From Roridomyces roridus (Eukaryota; Basidiomycota; Agaricomycetes; Agaricales; Mycenaceae): a stretch of 64,000 bases of DNA. Below the pieces are notes generated by a model. That model made no database searches. It was not told the DNA's origin and saw only the letters and a program-made list of their open reading frames with translations. Both the position numbers and the translations under genes were made by a program. The stretch covers positions 61,989 to 125,988 of the forward strand of contig JARKIF010000091.1 of the NCBI GenBank assembly GCA_029378245.1, read 5' to 3'. Shown piece after piece: positions 33,112 through 44,777 of the stretch (positions are counted from its first letter, which is position 1; each line of letters opens with the position of its first letter).

Positions 33112-34973
33112 CTACCAAAAATGCGTATTCTTCGGGTCCAGCGCCTTATTCGCCATCCTCAGCATCACCGAATCCGATGTGAGGCTAGAAAACTACATTC
33201 CGAGTCGTCAGCAATTTATCAAATGAGAATCGAATACACTCACCCCATTCCCAACAAACCACTCTGCCCGTTGCGCAGCATACATATCCACCGCCTCGCT
33301 CACATACTTGGCCTCCCAACTAAGCTTCAAATCCCGACTCGTCCCAACCGACCACGGACGCGCAGTCCTCAGCGCCTCAACCAGCTCAGCAAGGAACGGA
33401 TTCTTCGCGTTCGTCATGATATACACCCGCTCAATCTTGCTATCAGCCGGCACGGCCTCTGCTATACCGAGCACCTTCTCCACAGTCTGCGCCACGGAAG
33501 GCAGACAATGCCTCATCGTATCCTCCTCCGTCGTCTTGGCCAGAACGAATTTATCCGGGAGGACGGGGAAACTGTTGAATCCGGTGAAACCCATGTGGTT
33601 CGGGTACGCCTCTGCACACCACCCTTCAAAGTCCCCGCGTCGGATGTGCAACGCGAGGAGGCCGTATAGTGGCTTGGTGGAGGTCGTCAAGGTCAACGGT
33701 GCGGCAGACGCGGGCCCGAAGAACTTGAAATTGTTGGCGAATTGCTGGAGGATGAGCGGGGACCAGCCAAAGTCGGCTATGATGGGTGATTCAGCCATGG
33801 CGGGGAAGACGTCGAGGACGCGATCCGTGTTGGTGATTCTGGAAGTGAAGGATTAGCGGTGGACATTGATGCACAAGGAAGTTCTCACTTGTAGCTGAAC
33901 AAAGCAGGACTCCAGCCCGCGAGCTCAACGCATGCCGCATCAGTAGCATTCAGCGCGGCCACCCAGTGCGCGATAATCTCAGCTACTCCTGCGTTCCCAG
34001 GGATCGTGTTTTGTATATCGCTCGTGTCGATCACCGTCCGATTCCCCTCGGGACATACGCTGAAAAAGTGTTCGCGAGAGACTGCACGAGGAACGTCCGG
34101 GGTGCGCATCGTGCCGCCGATAATCGGTCCTAAAACCATAAGCAAGAGAACGATCAAATGACGGGGGGACAGACCTGAGATGAACGCGGACAAGGGGATC
34201 CGTGCAGGTATCGGGCTGCCGTTAAACCATTGGGTGATATCCGGGCCGCCCAGAGCCCAAGTGTAGTTATCGAATACATACGACCGTTTCGCAGCATAAG
34301 CCAAGTACGCATTCAAAACCATCTCTTGCATATAATTCCCCCACCCAAACTCGTACCCATGATTCGCAAACCACAAGTACTTGGCATGCGCCCCGTCGGG
34401 ATATGGGAGCGACAGATCGTGCTGAGGAAGAAGCCTCTCTTGTTCCCGCCACTCCTCGTACAACGGCGGAGGACGCGGGCCTGGTCCTTCCCAAGCGGGT
34501 TCCACATCTGGCAGCGCAGAGGCGACGGGCGGCTCTGCAGCCACTGGGGGCTCCGCTGCTGGCGAAGGACGAGCGATGGACGGCTTCTCGACCACCGCAG
34601 AATGGACGAGCGGCGCTTCCCCAAGTACATGGTGGCCTAGAGGCAACTCAGCTGGCGGGGCTGGCTCGGGAAGCAGGTCTGGCGGGAGAACCTGGGGCAT
34701 CGCCGGGGGAGTGACAATAGGATGTGCGAAGGGCGGTTCCACCTCGGGCTCTTCCACAGTAGCAACAGCAGCAAGTGGCACCTTGGGTTTGTCGGCGAAA
34801 ACAGGCTGAGACATCGTCTGAGCAGGCGACAGCTCAGCCCAGTAGCGGTACAGTATGACGAGAAAGAGCGTGGCGACGGCTATGGACCGGACGGAGGACA
34901 GACGGACGCCAGGCCATTTTCGACGGCTCTGGTAAGGGTACGCCGAGCTGGTGGTGGGGAGGAACGAGCTCAT
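33112..34973 (-). CDS. Fucosyltransferase-like type II membrane protein I
   Basis: Exons are 34973-34175, 34129-33889, 33838-33244 and 33192-33112. A short cytosolic N terminus (MSSFLPTTSSAYPYQSRRKW) precedes one transmembrane anchor (SIAVATLFLVILYRYW). Next is a P/E/A-rich stem of about 110 residues, then the catalytic-type domain: LPQHDLSLPYPDGAHAKYLW, FGWGNYMQEM, GPIIGGTM, and HIRRGDFEGWC. The last is the basic GDP-fucose-binding type motif of O-FucT-like GT folds. The C-terminal FSSLTSDSVMLRMAN corresponds to the usual FSS-x-SN segment. Likely Golgi; donor and acceptor are unproven. Paralog J is at 37689-39446. The first intron is in frame without stops, but splicing is supported by alignment with J (SGPIIGG). 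Confidence 0.8.
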
Positions 34974-35268
34974 GGAAGTGCGGAGGGAAAGCAAGACTCG
35001 AATTCATTCGATCGGCCGTGGAAAAGGAGGTCCCCTATGTCCGTGCCTGCGATAAACCTCGGTAGAAAAGAGATGAGACGAGTGGGCGGCCATGTGTGGC
35101 GCATACAAAGCAGCAGTTGCCTGTAGGCTGCGAGGTGCGAGATGCCAGTCAAAAGGAAGATTTCCAAATCGGGATGAATGGAAGACAAGTTCTACGTGCT
35201 CTAATCTACAGCCCCGAACTCTCCAAACACCTGTCGCCTCAACCACTCTGGATTATAATCATTTATTC
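34974..35268. other. Short intergenic region
   Basis: The promoter side of gene I and the 3' side of gene K, same strand. Nothing else was recognised. Confidence 0.4.
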
Positions 35269-36511
35269 TCAAAAGCGCCCTCCCAATATCGGACGTATTA
35301 TCGTATTTGCTGCTTCAAAGTAAGCGACTGAAGGAATGTCAAGGAAAAGGGGAAAAAAACTCACTGCCCATCCATCTCCGCAATCGTCAAGCCCCCAGCC
35401 GGTGCAAGTCATATGCGCCAACACCCCAAACGACGACTCGCCCAGCAGCAGGATATCATGGTTGCTCAGCTGCTGAAGATCCGCCCACGGCTCCCCCGTA
35501 TCGAGAATCTCAAACGGCGCAAGCCCCATCCCGACCTCGGGGTCGTTGAGCTGCCCGATAATAGACGGACTGGCAGATTCGATAGCAAGCGTGAGCTTGA
35601 CGTTTGCCTCGCCGGCCAGGGCGCGCAAATCAGAGACGACGCCTGCGATTGCAGGCAGTGGCATCGAGCCGCGGAAGTGCGTGGGGAGGGTGTCACTGTG
35701 CCCCGTGTCGCCCCAGCGAATGTGAGCTGCGATGGTAATAGGGCGCGAAGGAGGGAAGGAGAGAGGCAAGGGAGCGATGGGACTTGAAGGCGGGGGAAGG
35801 GCAAGTCGCTCGCGGGTCCACTCCGCGATGCAGCCGTTGAGGTCTTGCGTCGTCTGGAGGGAACAATGAGTACGGTGGGGAGGTGGCAACAAGTAAGACG
35901 TACCTCCTGGGGGCCCAGATCAATGATACTCGTGCAGTCTGCCAGGTAGTCTTTGATATCATTTATGTCCTTCTCCGCCTGGGGATTACCCGCGCATAAA
36001 GCACGGACCAGCCCCTCGCGACCCTCGTTAGCGATGTAGTCGGTCAGACTGCACGCCTTGGTCGTGTCCATCGGAGGTACGGGCGCATTAAAGTTGAGGA
36101 TGTCGGAAGTCGAATAATGGTGATCTGACTCGGTGAACGCAAGTACTAGCTCCGAGTCGAGGGCGCGCGAGAGGACGATGCTGGTCTTGAAATGGTGAAA
36201 GTAAGACTGGAAAGAGTCAATATGATACTACATGGTAGAGACAAGATTGAGCGCACCCCAAGCCCCTCTCTAGTCAGCCCACCCGCACGAAGATACACAC
36301 GCTTGCTCGGTCTTGATTTTTGTGGTAAGGTCGCCGCTGATGATGATGTACCGTTCATCAGCCACGCTCCGACGGAGAGGACGACGACAGCGGCCAAGGC
36401 GATGCGAAGTCCCAAGACGAGCTTTCGACGACTCCCGGCTTTGGGCGTTGCTGAGACGTCTTCATTCGGATTTGAGGAGATGAGCTGGTAGAGAGGTTGG
36501 TAGATTGCCAT
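35269..36511 (-). CDS. Fucosyltransferase-like type II membrane protein K (diverged)
   Basis: Exons are 36511-36257, 36206-35904 and 35853 to the end. The protein starts MAIYQPLYQLISS, with an anchor around LGLRIALAAVVVLSVGAWL. The lumenal part includes SYFHHFKTSIVLSRALDSEL, DLGPQE and TTQDLNGCIAEW. The basic nucleotide-sugar motif is HIRWGDTGHSD, a variant of the HxRRxD motif of fucosyltransferases. GESSFGVLAHMTC resembles the late SxFS motif. The 3' end is ambiguous: read through it gives SVAYFEAANTIIRPILGGRF and stops at 35269, whereas splicing a GTGAGT...CAG intron gives a shorter tail. Clustered with I and J, suggesting a shared glycan-modification role (inference). Confidence 0.65.
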
Positions 36512-37688
36512 GGATGACGAGCAGGAAATGGGAGTAGAAGTCGGCCCAAGCTTTTATACAGCACCACCTAGGAGCAGGTGGGACAGGGGTGCGGACGGCC
36601 TGCGGGATTATTTTTCTCAATCGGTGGTATGCGATCGACGAGGCAATGCAAGGGACCTGAGCGCACTTGAGCCTCTGCGTGGATGAAGGAGAGCGTTGCT
36701 TACTTCAGAACTCTGGAAAGACCGTCGGGCTCCCAATGTACACCACTCCCATGACCTTCTCATGCAGCACCACGACTGGGTCGACGATCGGGCCACCAAG
36801 ACAAACGAAGCCCCTCCGCAGAATCGGTGTCTAGGCCGCGAAAGAACAGCCTCCGGATGCCGCGGTCTAAGGCGTTGAAGCTTGAAGGCGCGTGCAGCGT
36901 GCTTCACATCCACGGAGTGCCACATAGCACAAATGAGTCGGCTTTGCAGGGCGTCGGTCAAAACGGTTTTCTGGAAAGAAAACACACACATTGGGGTAGC
37001 AGAGGGTCTTGCTGCGTGTTGACGAAAATCGACATCCTAGCCATAGCTCTAGCCTGGCCCTTGCCAGGCAGTGGCGCGCAAGCAAGAGGCAGCAGATCAC
37101 TTGATCCGTGACACAGTGTTGATAGCTCCGGTTGCTTGTGATTTGATGGAAATAACCACCAAAGGTGTCAAAACGCGGGGCAAGGCCAATGAGGTCTAGT
37201 TTCAAGTCAAGAGAGTGAGCTCAGACCGGTTGGGAGCATAAAGCAGGCAAAGGTGACGATGGAAGACTGACGACGACCGTCGGCAAAAGACGGAGTTTAG
37301 CGGCTTTCACGGAGGTGAAGCTCGTTTAGGAAGGGGGGGTAGATCAATCAGGGTCGCGGATCAACTGATTTGGAGCCTCTTGCGCGCAAGTAGAAGAAGA
37401 GTGCATCCGGATCAAACGAAGAACGCGGCTTGGGCTGAATTCCGAGTCGTGTTTGTCTTCGACGTTCATGATCTCCAAGTTATCTTCATTGTCATTTCTC
37501 CCCTGGAATACTTTTCTCCCGCGAATACTGTCTCCATCTGGACAACCCCGACGATCCGATTTGACATTTTTCACCCTTAGACTCACGGCACCCCTTTGTC
37601 TGGTCTAATGGAGAGGAGGAGCACACAGCATTGGACATATATTCCTCCCTGAGTCCTGTCTGGGAGGGATAACTCTCTACCTTCTCCA
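36512..37688. other. Intergenic between divergent K and J, no gene supported
   Basis: About 1.2 kb between divergently transcribed fucosyltransferase-like genes. Short frames only. CT-rich sequence immediately precedes the J start codon. Confidence 0.45.
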
Positions 37689-39446
37689 ATGCCACCCCCA
37701 AGTCCCATTCTCCCGACTAATTCCAAGCTGTCGACTGGCAGACGATCCTTTGGGACTCATTCCATTCGCTTTCTGGTAGTGGCTACCGTGGGCCTCCTCG
37801 CGCTTTATGGGTTTACTGTGCAGCGCGGGGTCTCCGAGTCCGATTTTAATCTCGCTGTCGAAGAACCAGTGCTTTCCACCGAAGAACCCGTGTTCGTAGA
37901 ACCACAGGTGGCTCCCGCGCAGCCGCCGATGCCGCATGTCGACGTGCATCCCATTCCTCAGCCTGTTCCCGAGCCAGAACTGGAGGAGGAGGATGAGCCG
38001 GAGCCCATTGCCGCCGAGCCAGAACCTCCGCAGCCGGAACTCCCAACGTATGGCGAATTCCACGAGCACGAGCGGCTTCTTCCCCAACACGACCTGTCAC
38101 TACCTTATCCCGACGGATCGCATGCGAAATACTTGTGGTTTGCCAACCATGGATACTGCGAGTACTCACTTTCATTCCACGCTCTACGACTGACTCTTGA
38201 CCAGCTTTCGGCTGGGGGAACTACATGCAAGAGATGATTCTCAACGCATACCTGGCCTATGCCTCCCAACGGTCCTACGTGTTCGATAACTACACATGGA
38301 ACCGAGACGGACCGGACTTTTTCCTCGAAACCGACGGCCGCATGCGAATTGCACGTTTCCCCTTGTCCTCCATGATATCAGGTACGTTCCGGCCAACAGA
38401 CCCCTTTACAACATTTAATTCCCCGTCCAGGGCCGATCATAGGAGGTGACATGCCTGATAAGGACGTTCCTCGCGCCGTCTCGCGCGAATATTTCTTGGA
38501 CGTGTGTGACAACCGGACTCAGGTCATTGATACCAACAGCGTATGGAATGGAGATGGTGGGGTCGCCGAGATGATGCTCCGATGGGCGGACAAGCTAAAG
38601 TCTATCGACGCTCCTTGCGTTGAAATCGCGAGTTGGAGTCCTACCTTATTCGACTACAAGTCCGTTCCCTCTCATGTTCCTCCTCCTTCCAATGGCTGAT
38701 TAACCGTATACAGGATCACGAACACGGAGCGCGTCCTCGACGTCTTCCCCGACCTTGCTAAATTTCCCATCCTCGCCGACCTCGGCTGGTCTCCCCTCAT
38801 CCTCGACGGCTTTGCCCGTAACTACAAATTCTTCGGCGGCAAGACCACCCCACCAGAGCTCGATCCGCTCGTCACCACCCGCACCCCGTTACACGGCCTC
38901 CTCACTCTGCACGTCCGACGCGGAGACTACGAGGGGTGGTGCAGGGAAGCCTTCCCGCACTCCATGTCCTTCGTAGGGTTCAACAGCTTCCACGAGTTCC
39001 CCGATTCCGAGAAATTCCGGCTGTGGAATACGTCCTACGAGGATACGATGCTCCATTGCTTGCCGGATATCGATCAAATCATCGAGAAGGTGCTTGCTGT
39101 GGTGACGCCGGATAGTGGTATCGAGCGCATTTATCTCATGACGAACGGGAGGTATCCGTGGTTGGGCGAACTCGTCTCCGCGTTGAAGGCTGCGGGCTCG
39201 TGGTCGGTCGCTACGTCCCGCGATCTTTCGCTGTCCTTTGAGGGCAAGCATGTGAGCCAGGCGTTGGATATGTATGTTGGGCAGCGCTCGGATCGGTTCA
39301 TTGGGAACGGGGTGAGTCGCGTCTTTTCTTCCGCGTGGGCCTCTTGCTGATTCTTCACCTAGTTTTCCAGTCTGACGTCGAATGTAGTTATGCTGAGGAT
39401 GGCGAATCCGGAGCTCGACGGGGCGAATAGAACATATTTTTGGTAG
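37689..39446 (+). CDS. Fucosyltransferase-like type II membrane protein J
   Basis: Exons are 37689-38157, 38205-38381, 38431-38659, 38714-39311 and 39363-39446. The protein starts MPPPSPILPTNSKLS; the anchor is IRFLVVATVGLLALYGF. An acidic/proline stem (EDEPEPIAAEPEPPQPE) leads to the domain LPQHDLSLPYPDGSHAKYLW, FGWGNYMQEM, GPIIGGDM, HVRRGDYEGWC, FSSLTSNVVMLRM. The first intron appears to be GC-AG (GCGAGT...CCAG). That gives YSFGWGNY in line with YEFGWGNY of paralog I; no GT donor gives the conserved junction. N-glycosylation sequons occur (DNYTW, NTSY). Predicted Golgi glycosyltransferase; acceptor unknown. Confidence 0.8.
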
Positions 39447-39530
39447 GGGTGGGTAAAACCGCTGTGCATTCTTTCTTTCGTTCTTTACATATACTACCAA
39501 AACTGCCATTTGTATCATTCCAAGTTCTCG

Positions 39531-41769
39531 CTACAGTCGGTTTGCCTTGCACGCCTCCCGATGAATCTTCCAATGTCTCTTCTGGCAAACATCGTCACAA
39601 TACCTCGCCTTCTGACATCCAGCACACTGCTTCAATACCGCGCTCGCGGTATTGCATGAAGCGCAGCAAGCCATGTTGGCCTTCCCATACCTTCTCGCTC
39701 CAGGATTGATACCCCGGATCTCCAACGCGACCTCAAGACTGTCAGGCGTTCCCGGAGTCAAATTGGTGTCCAACTTGGCTAGCCAGGAAACCAATTCGGC
39801 TTGTGGGTCCGCAGTACTTGTACTACCATTGATCGGATCGTCGCGACTTCGAGTGGGGTAGACGTCGCTCGGACGCCGCAGGACGGTTGGGCCCCACTTT
39901 TTCCACGCATTAGGCATGCGATCAAAGATCTTTTCCAGAGCGATGCATTCCCTTTCGGGATTGCGCCAGCCAACCTCAGTGGAGCGGATGAGGTCACATG
40001 AAAATGTGAGTTTGTCTTCTGCGGCCTGGGATGCGATTATATTAGAAACGAACTTGAAGCGTAGGAGGATCTACATACCTCGAAATCAACCTCAGTCATG
40101 GGCATGCCCCCGTAGAATAAAGTCGATGTGGATGCCGACCGCAGCCATTGGTGGCCTGTGAGGGTCGTCGGGCGGGGCGATGTCAATCCAAGCGTCCGCG
40201 TTTTTCGCAGCGGTCTCCAACAAGAGATGAACGTCCTGCAAACGAACTTCATCGGCAGTCCCTTGCACCATCGCGGGTACGACATTCAGCGTTGACAAGG
40301 CGCTGAAGAATAGCAACCGTTGCCGCAAAAAGTCTGTCAGTGAAGGACATTCAAGCCCCTTGTTCGCAAAAAGTACGGACTGAAAACCCAGACGTCCGCA
40401 CGCCGCCATCACGTAGTAAAAGAAGGCGACTGAGGGGTGCCTCTCGAGCGCCGGTCGAGCAAAGGCGTATGCAGCCTGCTGCTCGCTGATCGACAACAGA
40501 TGTACCAGATAGAGAATGTCCGCATCGACATCCGCCCCCGGCTGCTTGCTCTTCCGTACAGCTGCTTCGCATGCCGGGAGCATCTCTGCGAAAAATTCCT
40601 TACCCGGCCATCGACGCCATGTTCGAATGAGCATTTCGTTTCCCAGCGTCATGCGGGCGAGCGCCTGCCCAATGTCCGCACGAGGCCGAGCATTCGTCCT
40701 GAATGCTTCGGTGAGACTTTCTAGCTCCGCGAACTCTGCCTCGGTTCCCGTGAAGGACGAGCGTGGGGAGTTGCCGTAGAATTTCTCTAGTGCATCCTCG
40801 ACACGCGCTGAGAGAGGTCGGGGCGGAAGTGGCACGTGGGGACGACCGATCTCTGGTTCAAAGTCGGCGCACAAGGCGATTAGAGCGCGTTGTGCCGTGA
40901 TTCGGATGTAGATATCCTTCGCCCGGGTGCAGGCCACGAGAAAGTCGACAGCGTCAGGAGTAGAGAAGAAAGCGCTGGGCTGATCAGATAACTGATAGCA
41001 GAACATGACGAGGTGGTTGAAACTGGTTCTGCCGGAGGCCGGTAGGCCGGCTACCTGGAGTGCGAATTGAAGGAATCGCGGGATGGAAGCTTTGATTATA
41101 GGATCTGGCTCGCCAGCAGCGAAAGCGGCCGTAATAATATGGCTGACTACGCAGACTGCCTTCTCCGCGTAGTTGACTTGTTCGAGGTGGGACTCGGCGC
41201 AAGAAAGGATAGTCGTCGTGAAACGGGAAATTTTGCAGAGACTCTCCATGTCGGGAAAGTGTGAAAGGTCGCTCAGAATTGAGAGGACCATCTCCCCTAC
41301 GCTCGGAGAACTGATCATCTCCATGACCTTTTCGAGGAAATCTGGCAATGGATTGGCCTGGAGAGAAGGTCTATTGAAGGAAACACGCACCGGTTTCTGA
41401 CAAAATGCGCTGCCTGAGTATGGCGTCCTCTGCCATGCGTCCGTAGATTGCAATGACGATCATAGCAAGGCGCTCGTGGGCAATGGTTTCGTCGTCTGCA
41501 TTGCCTCGAGTTGAAGCGTACAGTGCCTCTAGCGCAGAAGAGACGTCAACGAAGGATTCATGGCACTGCTTCAAGCCGCGAGAAGTCTGACAATCTTGGC
41601 TTCGAAATTAGTATTACGAATGGAAACGGATGTAGATGAGCGCACCAGGCAGATCCAATACACGGGATACTTCTCGGATAAGACCGCTTACAGTCCCCGC
41701 ACGACTGACCACACTGCGCAATTGCGTGAGTTCACGATCTCCAGGTGGATGAGGTTTCTTGATAGGCAT
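39531..41769 (-). CDS. MYND-D: helical-repeat MYND protein (frame break before finger module)
   Basis: Exons are 41769-41646, 41594-41391, 41341-40079 and 40025-39531. The protein starts MPIKKPHPPGDRELTQL and has REVSRVLDLPDCQTSRGLKQCHES and TILSCAESHLEQVNYAEKAV. The solenoid is open to FILRGHA. Then an extra base (GCATGCCCATGACTGAGG, where paralog E has GCATACCATGACAGAGG) shifts the frame just before the last-but-one junction, near 40097. The final exon encodes an intact finger, CASCNT, QCAGCQKARYCDDVCQKRHW, HREAC. It has no intron ahead of YCDD, unlike A, C, E and F. Translated literally the product stops before the finger, so this is either a truncated paralog or an indel error. Confidence 0.75.
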
Positions 41770-41820
41770 GGGAACCCTAACCCTAGAACGGGTTTTCCTT
41801 GTTTTGTTTTTGATGCATCA
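41770..41820. promoter_or_regulatory. 51-bp divergent promoter with telomere-like motif
   Basis: The stretch between the MYND-D start and the L-relic start contains ACCCTAACCCTAG at 41774-41786. The same 13-mer sits in the equivalent spacer at 48201-48213. Retention in both copies while flanks diverged suggests a binding site for a telomere-box factor; this is inference. Confidence 0.5.
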
Positions 41821-41931
41821 ATGTCTCTTCGACCAGAACAGCCAGGACCGAGCACACCCCCCACAGTTCCCCCAATATCGACATCACACACGCCTTCGAA
41901 ATGGAGGATATTTCGTGTAAATCAAAATTAA
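41821..41931 (+). pseudogene. Truncated relic of the coiled-coil gene L
   Basis: It begins MSLRPEQPGPSTPP and keeps the downstream fragment FRVNQN before a stop. It matches the first ~40 residues of gene L (MSLRPDQPGPRTYTP, FRVNQT). Sequence beyond 41931 does not continue the gene. Confidence 0.8.
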
Positions 41932-42274
41932 ACGTGCCCTCCCAGCTCCAACTTATCCAACTTCATTTCTAAATGGCTGTCTTGCGACGGACGCCCCGTT
42001 GCCAGTGTGTACTCAGTACGAGTATAACTCGGTGATTTGGTCCATCCTAACAAATTTTGCAACACTCTTTCTGGTATCTATCATTATAAGAAACTATTCC
42101 TAAGGGCCGCAGAGATGGAATCAAAAGGCAGACCTCATTTATGATTTATCGAAACCCAGCGCATTTTCGAAAGGTTCAACTGGGCGTGCCATGTATTTTC
42201 CCGAGCGAGCGGTCATCTCAAAATCTCGTTGCCCAAGAAATTGATCAAGAATGATATAAACCGCAAAATGTATA
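41932..42274. other. Intergenic, nothing recognised
   Basis: AT-rich spacer downstream of H and the L relic. No coding exon was seen. Confidence 0.4.
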
Positions 42275-44002
42275 CTAAGCACCGAAAATCGCAGAGCTTT
42301 CAATGATGCCAACATCCAACCAGGTGGCTGGGACTGCTTTCCACTCTTCCGCCGAGAGACCTGCCTCGAGAATGAGAGGTCTTGAGGAAAGAACTTGAGA
42401 ATTTCTTATCAATGGAAAGGAAACGAGTACGCACGGACGCTGTGCTGAATCTAAGTGCATCTGCTGCTCCATCTCTTCTGCTGCGTGCACAATCTCCGGG
42501 AACTCGAACTCGGTCGATATCTGCCCCATCACGTTACCTGGGCCGACACCAATCTTTTGCGGCCGCGGGTGAGAGCACACTAAGTAGAGGAATTGAGCGA
42601 GCATCGCTACAGCGCGGCGGTCGCCCGTTGTCAGCGCTTTGTCTCTGCAGGCGCGAAAGGCGGCGCGGATCGGCGGATGCTGGAAGGACAAGTAGGCGAG
42701 ATGACGCTCGGAGAAAATGATGTAGTCGTAGTGGGGCGACAGGTGGTTGAGTTGGGCAACTTGGAAAACGAGTGCACCGGAGCGCTTGAAGCCCGAGTGT
42801 GGAGGACCGATTTGAAGAGATGGTTGCTCAGCAGTTGAGGGTGTTAAATCCCCGAACTGTAGAAATTTACCGCACTCTTTTTTATGTCCAGCTTTCCAAT
42901 CCACTTTTTGACATTCACTGAGGGAGTTGCGGTAAGCAATCAATAGAAGAGGAAAACGGACGCTGACACGCACAGTGAGCAGTACAGAACCTCCCTCTGC
43001 ATTGTATCCCAACATCGTTTGCAACGCGGGAACTTTGTCGTTGTATGGTTGAATTTCCCACACGTCTCGCAGGTTTGTTTCCCACTCGCGTAGACCTCCT
43101 TGTTTCGAGCATACGCTTTCTTCCTTATCCCAAGCGCAAACTTTGCGTCTGACTTGACCACTTCCGAGTCTTCCCCGTGAAGCAAGCTCAGTGCTCGACT
43201 GGGTTGTAGGCGTGGTTTCTGAGGTTTATCAACTTTGATTTGAGCGAGCACGGGGAGTGGCAAGTCGAGAAAAGAGCAAAGGGCAAAGTGTACAACATCT
43301 CCTGCTGAGCTTCAGAAGAGCCAAGTATCTAGCTGGAACTGAATCCTCACCAATCAAAAGACTCCGTTGAACGAGAATTTGTGCTAGGGCGAGCCTTTGG
43401 GAGACAGTAGTCTTGGGGGACTGCTGCTCAGCGGCGAGTGCATCCCACACCGGGTGAGAGATATAATTTGGAGTGTCGGTGAGGCGGGCGGCTGGATTCT
43501 CCACCATCATTTCTTCCAAAAGATCCGGGAACAGGGAGCCATTTTGTCGGTGCGATTCGACGCTCATCTCTTTCATGGTAAGGCACCGTGCACCATGCAT
43601 ATCAGGGATAGAGGTGCAAGTAGAGACCAGACCGGCGAGGATGATCTCACCACGTATCGCAGGGGAAGCTGACATCCACCGCCGCCGCAGCTCATTCCCG
43701 GCGCAGAACAGCCCAGCCTTTAGAGTCATCTGCGCCTGTATGTGGCATAAGCTCTGTTTCATCGAACGGATGCCGCGAATAGTGTGGTCTTGTCTTTGAG
43801 GATCCTGCAAACATGCCCCCGCTTCGTAGAGGACCCATCTCTCTTGGCGGAGCGACTCGGGGCGGCTACGATCGATGACTACACTGGATTGGTAGAGTTG
43901 CTCCCACTGGTTCTCCCACGCCAGCGGATCGGAAGAGGCTAGCTGAAGGTCGGGCGGCACGTCTGGGTTGTACGAGGTTAGGTCGGTCGCCGAAGATGGC
44001 AT
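42275..44002 (-). CDS. MYND-H: shorter MYND-finger protein, paralog of G
   Basis: Exons are 44002-43351, 43301-42974, 42917-42439 and 42360-42275. The protein starts MPSSATDLTSYNPD. The layout equals G: a helical N-terminal half, the finger CETCGK, CKRCW, YCS, ECQKVDWKAGHKKEC, then LQIGPPHSGFKRSG and a conserved C terminus (AEEWKAVPATWLDVGIIES). The last intron uses the same GTCCGT donor as G. All exons are open. It lies inverted relative to G. Together with relics of a MYND 3' end upstream it marks a segmental duplication of the A(3' end)-G interval. Confidence 0.85.
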
Positions 44003-44268
44003 CGTGGCTGTTGGACGGAACTTGGAAGTCGAGGTGGCTTGAAAAGTGAGCTGGCACTGCGAGTGATCCGGCATCACGCGCCGACACGCGGTCACATGTC
44101 CCATGGCAGCTTGAAGGCACGTTAGCAAGTCACAAGGGTGCGTTTGAATTCGGGGTTGGGATAGAAATTTAAAGTGGAATCGTGACAAAGTTCACGAGAA
44201 TAATTTGAAGGCTGCATATTAGATTCACAAGATTCAAGAAAGTCGGTGTACAAACACGGTGTAACGTC

Positions 44269-44322
44269 AATCAGAAGCGGCCCTACTGGCTTTACAAGCC
44301 TTCCGATGAAATTTCCAGTGGC
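44269..44322 (-). pseudogene. Relic of MYND-A-like 3' exon (copy 1)
   Basis: The minus strand reads HWKFHRKACKASRAASD and a stop, nearly identical to the end of MYND-A. It sits about 270 bp upstream of H, the same spacing and orientation as A to G. Confidence 0.85.
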
Positions 44323-44500
44323 CTTGACCTGTCACGACGCGTTAGACTGCGCCGCAGCGTTAATGGGCAAGTCACAAGGGCGCCTTTGAATTTAAGCATG
44401 GAGTAGAAAAAATTCAAAACGTCACAGTGTTCTCGAGAGTATTTGAAGGTCGTATAATGTTCACAAGATTCAAGAAAATCGGTATACAGACACGGTTCAA

Positions 44501-44582
44501 TCAGAGGCGGCCCTACTGGCTTTACAAGCATTCCGATAAAATTGCCACTGATATATTCTTTCTGGCATTCATAATCGCAGTA
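44501..44582 (-). pseudogene. Relic of MYND-A-like 3' exon (copy 2)
   Basis: The minus strand begins YCDYECQKEY, then continues out of frame with the same nucleotides that encode the ACKASRG tail in MYND-A. With copy 1 it forms a local tandem duplication (about 230 bp apart). Confidence 0.75.
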
Positions 44583-44777
44583 CCTGTTGAAAGTCAACCA
44601 CGGCACACACAAAAAAACAGTCGATCAATTCTCCCGAACTGTACACACTTTTTACTTACTGTGGATGCAAGCCGAGGACGGGTCAAATGGCCGGTTTCTT
44701 TCGCTCTTTACATATACATGTACTGAAGTACCAAAAAACTATCATTCAAAAACGATTCCTCAACTCAATTAGCTCGC

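Noticed and set aside
41774..41786. Telomere or subtelomere boundary suggested by ACCCTAACCCTAG
   Set aside because: Fewer than two repeats, located between two genes and duplicated with them; a promoter motif is more likely than an interstitial telomere.
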